From TMED27 sp041397865 (GTDB lineage Bacteria; Pseudomonadota; Alphaproteobacteria; Micavibrionales; Micavibrionaceae): a stretch of 64,000 bases of DNA. The DNA lies in the NCBI GenBank assembly GCA_041397865.1, contig JAWKVT010000002.1, forward strand, positions 62,001-126,000, read 5' to 3'. The notes under the pieces were generated by a model. That model did not search any database and was not told the DNA's origin. It saw only the letters and a program-made list of their open reading frames with translations. Positions 44,652-51,849 of this stretch are shown here, in pieces (within the stretch, counting starts at the first letter, position 1; every line of letters begins with the position of its first letter). Made by a program: the position numbers and the translations under genes.

Positions 44652-44683
44652 AAAAAGGCCCATCCGGGGAGGGGGGCCTTTTT
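44652..44683 (-). terminator. Intrinsic terminator of rpmI-rplT
   Basis: The stem AAAAAGGCCC / GGGCCTTTTT encloses a G-rich loop. Read on the minus strand it ends in a T-run, 35 bp after the rplT stop. It is symmetrical enough to work both ways. The downstream small genes are therefore probably a separate transcript. Confidence 0.85.
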
Positions 44684-44717
44684 GAAATTTTTTCACTGCC
44701 AAAAAATGGCGCGGAAG

Positions 44718-45095
44718 TTAAGCAGCCGCTTTCTCCGCCTTGTCCAGCGCAGCCTGCGCTTGCTTGGCAATCGCGGCAAAGCCTTTTTCATCGTGGATTG
44801 CAATCTCGGACAGAGACTTACGATCCAGTTCAATGCCAGCCAGTTTCAGGCCATGCATAAGCGTCGAATATTTCAGATCGTACAACCGCGCCGCAGCGTT
44901 AATCCGCTGAATCCACAAAGCGCGGAAATTGCGCTTTTTTGTCCGGCGGTCGCGGTAAGCGTACTGACCGGCTTTTTCAACGGCCTGTACGGCGGTGCGG
45001 AAACAATTCTTCCGGCGGCCATAATAACCTTTGGCGGCTTTGATAACTTTTCTGTGTCTCGCATGGGCGCGAGGGCCTCCTTTAACGCGTGCCAT
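44718..45095 (-). CDS. rplT: 50S ribosomal protein L20
   Basis: L20 is an early-assembly 23S rRNA-binding protein. The 125-residue product has the canonical start ARVKGGPRAHARHRKVIK and core RRKNCFRTAVQAVEKA. The C-terminus is Ala/Lys-rich. The start overlaps the stop of rpmI (TAATG), so the two are coupled. No infC precedes the pair here. Confidence 0.97.
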   Translation of the reverse strand: MARVKGGPRAHARHRKVIKAAKGYYGRRKNCFRTAVQAVEKAGQYAYRDRRTKKRNFRALWIQRINAAARLYDLKYSTLMHGLKLAGIELDRKSLSEIAIHDEKGFAAIAKQAQAALDKAEKAAA

Positions 45096-45352
45096 TATTC
45101 AGCGCCTCCTGATTTTGCAGCCAGCTTCTCCGCTGATGTCTTTTTCTTCTTACGTAAATATGGCATCCAGTTGCGCAGCACAATGCGCTCATCGGCATCG
45201 CACAACGTGGTTTGCCCTTTGGCCTTACGTTTCATGGATTTGGGTTTGTTCATTTGCATGTGGCGCATTTTGGCCTGTTTGACCTTCACCTTGCCACTGC
45301 TGGTAACGCGGAATCGCTTCTTCGCACCGGATTTGGTTTTCATTTTCGGCAT
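45095..45352 (-). CDS. rpmI: 50S ribosomal protein L35
   Basis: The first 65 residues match L35 (MPKMKTKSGAKKRFRVTSSG). The product has 85 residues, whereas most L35 have about 65, so there is a charged C-terminal extension (KKKKTSAEKLAAKSGGAE). It is coupled to rplT and is preceded by a good promoter. Confidence 0.95.
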   Translation of the reverse strand: MPKMKTKSGAKKRFRVTSSGKVKVKQAKMRHMQMNKPKSMKRKAKGQTTLCDADERIVLRNWMPYLRKKKKTSAEKLAAKSGGAE

Positions 45353-45430
45353 TTTCTGTCTCCTTAAAAGGGTTGTTATATGAGGGCCGAGGCAGCCGTA
45401 TTCGCCAGACCATCTATTCGTATGGGCGCT

Positions 45431-45459
45431 TTATAACGCTATCAGCCCAAAGAAATCAA
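45431..45459 (-). promoter_or_regulatory. Predicted promoter of rpmI-rplT
   Basis: On the minus strand TTGATT (45459-45454), a 17-bp spacer and TTATAA (45436-45431) predict a start near 45424. The 70-nt leader to rpmI could hold an autoregulatory L20 site, but I see no clear one. Confidence 0.6.
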
Positions 45460-45488
45460 GGAAAAACCAAGGGAGAAGCAAGAAAAAA

Positions 45489-46256
45489 TCAACTATATTT
45501 TTCCATGAACTGAGCAATATGAAAAAACATTGACCTGCGGTGATTGGGTTGCGGCAGGCCGTGTGTTCCGTCCTGAAAGCTGGTGATCTCCATGCGCCGC
45601 GTTCCGGCATTGGCTCTGGCTATATCAAGCTGGCTGATGGGCGAGGTTTCATCCGCCGCCCCATGCATAATCAGCACAGGCTTGTTTAAATCGCCTATAG
45701 CATCCGTAATTTCGATTTTTTCAAGTTGTTCGATAAAGGGAATGCCGACGCGGTCCTCCCCGATCAACACATAACCGGTTTTTTTCCATTCGTCTTCTAT
45801 CTGCCCGGCCTTGAAAATATTTTTGGCGACAAGCGGCGGGTCCAGCACCGGCCAGAGAAGCACATAACACAGCGCCTGTTCCGGCGCGTTCATCAGCGCA
45901 ATAGTCGCTCCCAGCCCTTCGCAAATAAACATGAAATGCTCATATCCCTGATTTTTGGCCCAAACCAGAACGTTCAGGAAGTCCTGCATCGCGCTGTCTG
46001 TCGTAAAGTCTTCCGCCTGTCCGTCACTCGCCCCGCAACCTCTAAAGTCAAAGCGCAGCGTATGGTAATGCTTGTCGCTCAGGATATGATCCAGATTGGC
46101 GAAAACATTGCCATGGGACTCTTTATTGCCCGGAAAACCATGCACCATGATAACCAGAATCTTATCCTGGCCCTCAGGCGGATCTCCGTCAGGTTTCGAA
46201 TGAAGCCCGTGAATATAAAGGCTTTCACCGGCGGGAATTTGAACAGGGGTAGCCAT
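45489..46256 (-). CDS. Alpha/beta-hydrolase-fold protein lacking the usual nucleophile
   Basis: This 255-residue protein has the hydrolase fold: MVHGFPGNKESHGNVF (oxyanion loop), LRFDFRGCGASDG, HGAADETSP (acid) and DGTHGLPQP (His). The nucleophile elbow, normally G-x-S-x-G, reads C-E-G-L-G at residues 112-116, so Ser is replaced by Gly 114. The acid and His are still present. It may have lost hydrolase activity or act as a binding protein. The DNA codes Gly (GGG) without ambiguity. Confidence 0.82.
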   Translation of the reverse strand: MATPVQIPAGESLYIHGLHSKPDGDPPEGQDKILVIMVHGFPGNKESHGNVFANLDHILSDKHYHTLRFDFRGCGASDGQAEDFTTDSAMQDFLNVLVWAKNQGYEHFMFICEGLGATIALMNAPEQALCYVLLWPVLDPPLVAKNIFKAGQIEDEWKKTGYVLIGEDRVGIPFIEQLEKIEITDAIGDLNKPVLIMHGAADETSPISQLDIARANAGTRRMEITSFQDGTHGLPQPNHRRSMFFHIAQFMEKYS

Positions 46257-46366
46257 GAGCGAGACGTAAATCCTTCCGCCCGCATCATACCAATATAATT
46301 TTTTAATTTAAATGACTTGTCTTTCTTGTTAGGACTTTAGGCTTGGAAAAATATGACGAGGGAAAC

Positions 46367-47212
46367 ATGGTCAGACCTGCAAAGTTGGAAAATGTTGAGT
46401 TAAAAGGACTGCGCAGCAGGGCCGCCGCCATTGTCGAAAAACCGGCCTTCACCAGCTTTATCATCGCGGTTATCACTATCAACGCCGTCATTCTCGGGCT
46501 GGAAACAAATGCGAGGGTGATGAACGACGCCGGGCATATCCTGATGCTGTTCGATAAAATCGCGTTGGGCGTTTTCGTGGTTGAACTGGGCCTGAAGCTT
46601 TTTGCCTATCGCCTTGCTTTTTTTAGCCGGGGCTGGAACGTTTTTGACTTTATCGTTGTCGGCATAGCGCTGGTGCCCGCCAGCGGCACCCTCGCTGTTC
46701 TGCGCGCGCTGCGTGTCCTGCGCGTCTTGCGCCTTGTCTCTGTCGTGCCCTCCATGCGCCGCGTGATCGCCGCGCTGTTTCATTCCTTGCCCGGTATGGC
46801 TTCGATCATGGCGGTCCTGATGATTATTTATTACGTCTGCGCGGTGCTTGTCACCACCTTGTTTTCCGGCCACCCCGATCCGGATATCGCCGCAAAATTC
46901 GAATCCATCGGCGCGTCCATGTACACGCTGTTCCAGGTCATGACGCTCGAAGGCTGGAGCCAGGAAATCGTGCGTCCCGTGATGGATGTGTATCCCCATG
47001 CGTGGCTGTTCTTTATTCCGTTCATTATCATCACCAGCTTCGCCGTGTTGAATTTATTCATCGGGATCATTGTCGATGCGATGAATCTCATACATGAAAA
47101 TGACGAGTATAACGGCCCCGAGCGCCGAAAAAGCAATGTGGTTGCGGGTGAAGAGGTCGCCGCCCTGCGCCGGGATATGCAAGAGATTAAAGAGCTTCTG
47201 AAAAAAGATTAG
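46367..47212 (+). CDS. Single-domain voltage-gated sodium channel (BacNav type)
   Basis: I chose ATG 46367 with GAGGG just upstream; a TTG at 46343 is also in frame. The 281-residue protein has six membrane segments. S4 carries regularly spaced arginines (LRALRVLRVLRLVSVV). The pore has FQVMTLEGWSQ (filter TLEGWS, about residues 193-198), and S6 ends in FAVLNLFIGIIVDAM. A Glu-rich coiled coil follows (EEVAALRRDMQEIKELL), typical for the tetramerising tail. BacNav filters usually read TLESW, so the Gly is a variant. It overlaps the convergent polA by 4 bp. Confidence 0.87.
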   Translation: MVRPAKLENVELKGLRSRAAAIVEKPAFTSFIIAVITINAVILGLETNARVMNDAGHILMLFDKIALGVFVVELGLKLFAYRLAFFSRGWNVFDFIVVGIALVPASGTLAVLRALRVLRVLRLVSVVPSMRRVIAALFHSLPGMASIMAVLMIIYYVCAVLVTTLFSGHPDPDIAAKFESIGASMYTLFQVMTLEGWSQEIVRPVMDVYPHAWLFFIPFIIITSFAVLNLFIGIIVDAMNLIHENDEYNGPERRKSNVVAGEEVAALRRDMQEIKELLKKD

Positions 47213-50034
47213 TGAGCTTCGGCCCAGCTATGGCCGGAACCCGCCTCGGCCTTTAAGGGTACGGAAATCTCCACCCCCATAATCTTAAATGCGTTTTCCA
47301 TGACCTCTTGCGCCAGTTTTGAGGTCTGGGCAAGCTCGCTATCAGGGACTTCAAAGATGAGTTCGTCATGCACCTGAAGGAGCATCTTCGCTTTCAGCCC
47401 GGCATCCGCCAGCGCCTTGGGCATCTTCGCCATGGCGATCTTCATGATATCGGCAGCGGTGCCTTGCAACGGCGCGTTAATCGCCGCGCGCTCCGAACCC
47501 CCGCGCTGGGCCGGGATTTTCGCATTGATATTGGGCGTAAAACATTTGCGTCCATACAGCGTTTTCACATAGCCGTGGCTGCGCGCCTCATCCTTTTTTT
47601 CTTCCATGTAATCTTTGATCTCCGGGAAGCGCGCGAGATAACGCTTGATAAATTCGCTGGCATCACCCGGGTCCACGCCAAGTTGCTTGGCCAGCCCCCA
47701 TCCCGAAATGCCGTAAATAATTCCGAAATTCACCGCCTTGGCACGCCTGCGCGTTTCCCCATCAACCTCATCCAAGGGCACGTCAAACACCTGCGAAGCG
47801 GTCAGCGTATGAATATCCACCCCGTCTTTAAACGCCTGCTTAAGCGCTTCCACCCCGGCCACTTCCGCCGCCAGCCGCAGCTCCACTTGGGAATAATCCA
47901 CCGAAAGGAGCGTATGCCCGTCTTCGGCCACAAAAGCCTCGCGGATTTTGCGTCCGTCTTCGGTGCGGATTGGGATATTTTGTAGGTTTGGATCACTGGA
48001 AGCCAGCCGCCCCGTAGAGGTCCCTGTCATATGATACGAGGTATGCACCCGGCCCGTCGCCGGGTTAAGCTCATCCTGCAAAGCATCGGTATAGGTGGAC
48101 TTAAGCTTTGAAAGCCCGCGCCAATCCAGAATTTTCTGTACGATCTCATGGCCTTGCAACGCCAGTTCCTCCAGCGTTTTCACATCCGTGGAATATTGCC
48201 CCGTCTTGGTTTTTTTGCCCGAATCCAGCCCCATCTGGTCGAATAAAATTTCACCGATCTGTTTGGGGCTGCCGATGTTAAACGGCGTGCCCGCCAGCTT
48301 GTAAATCTCTTCTTCAAGATCGGCGATACGTTTTGAAAACGCAGTACTCAGTTTCTTCAGCACCGCCGGATCAACTTTAATCCCCGCCATCTCCATCTGC
48401 GCAATCACCGGAATCAGCGGGCGCTCGATATTCTCATACACGCTCACCATCTTTTCTTTGATAAGGCGCGGCCTCAAAGTGTGGTACAGCCGCAGGGTTA
48501 TCTCCGCATCTTCCGCCGCATAATCCAGCGCCTTTTCAATGTCCACCTTGTCGAAAGTGACCTGCGATTTGCCCTTGCCCGCCACATCTTCATACTTGAT
48601 CGGCTGATGCCCCAGATAATGATCCGAAAGGGCGTCCATCGAATGCTTGTGGCTGGAGCCGTCCAGCACATAAGAAATCAGCATCGTATCGTCACACGGC
48701 GAAACATGAATGCCGCGCGCGGCAAAAAGCTGCCAGTCATATTTCATGTTATGCGCGATCTTCATAACGCAAGGATCTTCCAAAAGCGGCTTGAGCATTG
48801 CCAGAACGTTGTCCATGGGAAGCTGCGGAATATCGGAGCCGGCGGACTCGCCCAAAAGATCGGCTTGCTCCGCCACATGGCCCAGCGGGATGTACGCTGC
48901 CTTGCCGATTTGCGACGCCATCGAAATTCCCACCAGCTTGGCCTTGGCGGGCGTAAGCGCGGTTGTCTCCGTATCAATACAAACCGTTCCGGTTTTATAA
49001 GCCGCATCAATCCAGTCTTGCAGCGTTTGTTCATCGTTAATTAAAACATATTCGTTTTTCTCAATCGCGGGCCATTCTTCCGCAACCTCTTCCTCGGCAG
49101 GTTCAGCATCTTTGGGCGTGAACGCAACCGTATCCCCACCCAAACGTTTAATGATCGAGTTAAACGCATGCGCCTGCAAAAACGCCATCAGCGCCGGCTT
49201 GTCCGGATCATGCGTCTTGAGTTCTTCCAGCGGAGTAGGGACCGGCGCCTGCGCATCCAGTGTCACCAGCTTATGCGAAACCCGTGCATTTTCTGCATTC
49301 TCGATCAACTTCTCCCGCCGCTTGGGCTGCTTAATCTCTTCCGCCCGCGCCAGCAATTCCTCAAGACTTCCATATTCATTAATTAACTCCGCCGCCGTCT
49401 TCACGCCGATTCCCGGCACGCCCGGAATGTTATCGGTGCTGTCCCCGGCCAGCGCTTGTACATCCGTGACCTTATCCGGCGTCACGCCGAATTTTTCGAG
49501 AACGTCTTGTTCCTCGATCCACTTGTTTTTCATCGGATCAAGCATCCGCACGCCGGGCCGCACAAGCTGCATCAAATCCTTATCCGAGGAAACAATAACA
49601 ACCTTCTTTCCCGCATCCAGAGCGCATTTCGTATAGGCCGCGATCAAATCATCCGCTTCATATCCCGCCAGTTCAATCGCCGGAATATCAAACGCCCGCG
49701 TCGCATCGCGCACCAGCGGAAATTGCGGCACCAGATCTTCGGGAGGCGCATCGCGGTTGGCTTTATATTCGGGGTAGAGATCGTTGCGAAAGCTCCCCCC
49801 CGGCGGATCGAAAATCACCGCCAGATACGGCGCGTGGTAATCATTCAAAAGCTTCATCAGCATTTGCGTGAATCCGAACACCGCCGAAACCGGAACGCCG
49901 TCGGGGTTTGTCATCCCCCCCCGCCCCGAATAGGCCATGGCGAAATAGGCCCGGAAAATAAACCCCGAGCCGTCAACGAGATAAAGCTCGCCATCCCGAG
50001 CTTCCGCACTTTGTGCTTTTGCTGTTTGATTCAT
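47209..50034 (-). CDS. polA: DNA polymerase I
   Basis: A 941-residue repair and replication polymerase with three domains. The 5'-3' exonuclease (YLVDGSGFIFRAYFAM at the start), the 3'-5' proofreading domain with VCIDTETTAL (intact Asp/Glu), and the polymerase domain with VDYSQVELRLAAEVAG, RRRAKAVNFGIIYG and LQVHDELIFEVP. Everything expected is present. It overlaps the convergent sodium-channel gene by 4 bp. Confidence 0.96.
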   Translation of the reverse strand: MNQTAKAQSAEARDGELYLVDGSGFIFRAYFAMAYSGRGGMTNPDGVPVSAVFGFTQMLMKLLNDYHAPYLAVIFDPPGGSFRNDLYPEYKANRDAPPEDLVPQFPLVRDATRAFDIPAIELAGYEADDLIAAYTKCALDAGKKVVIVSSDKDLMQLVRPGVRMLDPMKNKWIEEQDVLEKFGVTPDKVTDVQALAGDSTDNIPGVPGIGVKTAAELINEYGSLEELLARAEEIKQPKRREKLIENAENARVSHKLVTLDAQAPVPTPLEELKTHDPDKPALMAFLQAHAFNSIIKRLGGDTVAFTPKDAEPAEEEVAEEWPAIEKNEYVLINDEQTLQDWIDAAYKTGTVCIDTETTALTPAKAKLVGISMASQIGKAAYIPLGHVAEQADLLGESAGSDIPQLPMDNVLAMLKPLLEDPCVMKIAHNMKYDWQLFAARGIHVSPCDDTMLISYVLDGSSHKHSMDALSDHYLGHQPIKYEDVAGKGKSQVTFDKVDIEKALDYAAEDAEITLRLYHTLRPRLIKEKMVSVYENIERPLIPVIAQMEMAGIKVDPAVLKKLSTAFSKRIADLEEEIYKLAGTPFNIGSPKQIGEILFDQMGLDSGKKTKTGQYSTDVKTLEELALQGHEIVQKILDWRGLSKLKSTYTDALQDELNPATGRVHTSYHMTGTSTGRLASSDPNLQNIPIRTEDGRKIREAFVAEDGHTLLSVDYSQVELRLAAEVAGVEALKQAFKDGVDIHTLTASQVFDVPLDEVDGETRRRAKAVNFGIIYGISGWGLAKQLGVDPGDASEFIKRYLARFPEIKDYMEEKKDEARSHGYVKTLYGRKCFTPNINAKIPAQRGGSERAAINAPLQGTAADIMKIAMAKMPKALADAGLKAKMLLQVHDELIFEVPDSELAQTSKLAQEVMENAFKIMGVEISVPLKAEAGSGHSWAEAH

Positions 50035-50113
50035 GCATTAGAAAATGAAGGATTCACACGCGCAAGTCCAGAAGCGATCCCGCGCTATAAACAAAAACAA
50101 CGTTTTGCGGCTG

Positions 50114-50160
50114 TAAAAAAATCCCCCCTTTCGCGACCATGTCTATCGCTTGAGGGGGGT
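50114..50160 (-). terminator. Intrinsic terminator downstream of the 50187-50633 gene
   Basis: Read on the minus strand, CCCCCC / GGGGGG stems about 20 nt apart are followed by a run of seven T residues. It separates the unknown gene from polA, so polA probably has its own promoter in the 80 bp that remain. Confidence 0.65.
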
Positions 50161-50186
50161 GGGGAGTGAGGGTGAAACCCGCTCTT

Positions 50187-50633
50187 TCAGTCCTTTAACA
50201 GGGATCGGGACCGAAGAGCGTCTACAGGTTTCTCAGGGTATTCACAACACTGAAGTTTTAGGAAAGGATCTGAGGGTTTTTTAGCCCTTTCTTGTATTTG
50301 CAGGGGAACTCCGACCAGTTTCAGGAGAGAGGCCGGGTGTATGCCAAATTGAATATCATGCTTGCGCTTAAGGTGTTCGAGAATGTCTTGCGGAGGCTCT
50401 TCTCCCCATCCGCGCAAAAGCTCTTCGCCGAAAACGGTAAAATCCGAAAACTTATAAGGGTCGTAGCGTTTTTCAAAATACTCGAAATTCTGCGGCTCTA
50501 TGGCAACAAAGGCGTAAAAAGCCTTGCCGTCAAAAAACCCGCGCATCTGCCCGCAGCAAAATTTTACGATTTTAAAACCGAAGCGCGCATTGTCACAGCG
50601 CATCAATCCGTTCTGGTAGCGTGTCGGCTCCAT
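50187..50633 (-). CDS. Unknown soluble protein
   Basis: ATG 50633 follows AGAGG by about 10 nt; an in-frame ATG at 50732 is less well supported. The 148-residue product contains VKFCCGQMRGFFDGKAFYAFV and is aromatic- and charge-rich (FEYFEKRYDPYKFSDF), with no signal or membrane helix. I do not recognise the family. A cluster of TTAA motifs, including one CtrA-like site, lies upstream. Confidence 0.65.
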   Translation of the reverse strand: MEPTRYQNGLMRCDNARFGFKIVKFCCGQMRGFFDGKAFYAFVAIEPQNFEYFEKRYDPYKFSDFTVFGEELLRGWGEEPPQDILEHLKRKHDIQFGIHPASLLKLVGVPLQIQERAKKPSDPFLKLQCCEYPEKPVDALRSRSLLKD

Positions 50634-50774
50634 GCGATCAAACCCTCTATTATGTATTGCACCGTTTGTCCGGCTTATCTTTTGCGGGAATTTTCCCTTA
50701 TGATTTAAGTTTAACGCGCAAAAAGTTAACAAATCTTCAATTTTAGATAAATTGTTCTAAAATTGTTTGCAAAA

Positions 50775-50789
50775 TTAAACTTGGCTTAA
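50775..50789. promoter_or_regulatory. CtrA-type site (TTAA-N7-TTAA)
   Basis: TTAA-ACTTGGC-TTAA exactly fits the CtrA consensus spacing. It lies 142 bp before the 50187-50633 gene and touches the 3' end of rlmB. Several further TTAA half-sites (50703-50730) are nearby. GcrA in this genome makes a CtrA/GcrA circuit plausible. Confidence 0.4.
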
Positions 50790-51625
50790 CTTTTGGAAAA
50801 GGCATAAAGCGCCACAGCGGCGGCGTTCGAAACATTAATGCTCGGCATGGCCCCGCACATGGGCAGGCGGAGCAGGGCGTCGCAATGTTCTTTGACTAGC
50901 CGCCGTAGCCCCGGCCCTTCCGCGCCCAGAACCAGCGCGGATTTTCCCGCCGTGTTGGCGGAGGCAATGTCCTCCCCGCGCTCGTCCAACCCGTAGACGA
51001 AATACCCCGCCTCCTGCAACGCCTCAATAGAGCGTGATAAATTGGTTTCATAGGCCACCGGCACATGCTCAACCGCGCCGCAGGCGGTCTTGGCCAGTGC
51101 GCCGCTGAGTTCCGGCGCGTGCTTCTTTTGCAGAATCATCCCCGCCGCGCCAAAGGCGCAGGCGCTGCGCAAAATCGCCCCCACATTATGCGGGTCCGTA
51201 ACCTGATCGAGAATCAAAATAAGGCTGCGCTCTTTGCCGCGTTCACGGATAAGGATATCCTCCAGCCCTGTTTCCGCCGCCCCGGCGGTGACAAGCGCCA
51301 AACCTTGATGCACCGCCCCTTGCGGCAGGGTTTTTTCAAGCTGCGCTTTATCAAGAATCGTCGCCTGCGGGCGCGAAAGCCCCTTCGCCCGCGCCGCGCC
51401 CAGCGCCTCTTCAAACCCCTCCAGCGCGCTTTGCGTGCAATACAAAGTCTTCACCTGCCGCGCCTCATTCAACCACGCCGCCCGCACCGCGTGAAATCCG
51501 TAAAGATCGGCCTGCGCAAGCCTTTGGCCGCGCTCGCGCTCCCCGCGCCGCCGTTCGCCTTGCGGCGCCTTGTTTTCCGGGGTTTTAGTCTGTTTTTTTT
51601 CGTGTGGAGCGCGATATTTTTTCAT
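50786..51625 (-). CDS. rlmB: 23S rRNA (guanosine-2'-O-)-methyltransferase, SpoU/TrmH family
   Basis: RlmB methylates G2251 of 23S rRNA. The product has a basic N-terminal extension (MKKYRAPHEKKQTK), a substrate-binding domain and a knotted SpoU domain with LILILDQVTDPHNVGAILRSA, LGAEGPGLRRLV and PSINVSNAAAVALYA. ATG 51625 is preferred to an in-frame TTG at 51634. About 279 residues, normal. In many alphaproteobacteria this gene lies upstream of tRNA-Tyr, as here. Confidence 0.9.
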   Translation of the reverse strand: MKKYRAPHEKKQTKTPENKAPQGERRRGERERGQRLAQADLYGFHAVRAAWLNEARQVKTLYCTQSALEGFEEALGAARAKGLSRPQATILDKAQLEKTLPQGAVHQGLALVTAGAAETGLEDILIRERGKERSLILILDQVTDPHNVGAILRSACAFGAAGMILQKKHAPELSGALAKTACGAVEHVPVAYETNLSRSIEALQEAGYFVYGLDERGEDIASANTAGKSALVLGAEGPGLRRLVKEHCDALLRLPMCGAMPSINVSNAAAVALYAFSKS

Positions 51626-51708
51626 GCGCGGCAAGATACAGTCTTGACACGGAGCGCGAAAGTCTTTTTTCTGCGCTATCAGGTTTTACTGCTTTCCGGT
51701 ATTCCCAT

Positions 51709-51794
51709 GGTGGGGTGGTCGAGTGGTTAAAGGCATCGGATTGTAACTCCGACGACGTTAGTCTACGTAGGTTCGAATCCTACCCCCACCACCA
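51709..51794 (+). tRNA. tRNA-Tyr(GTA)
   Basis: The 86-nt sequence forms a class II tRNA: acceptor GGTGGGG/CCCCACC, anticodon stem TCGGA/TCCGA with loop TTGTAAC (anticodon GTA), long variable arm and T-arm GTAGG/CCTAC. CCA is encoded (51792-51794). It stands divergent from rlmB and just before the prepilin genes. Confidence 0.96.
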
Positions 51795-51849
51795 TTTATA
51801 TAGCCGTTTCATTTTAGTTTCCGACATCGTTACTCGTCGCTACCGTCCA

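Noticed and set aside
51709..51794. tRNA-Thr(TGT) reading of the anticodon loop
   Set aside because: Aligning the stems puts GTA at positions 34-36, and the long variable arm is that of tRNA-Tyr.
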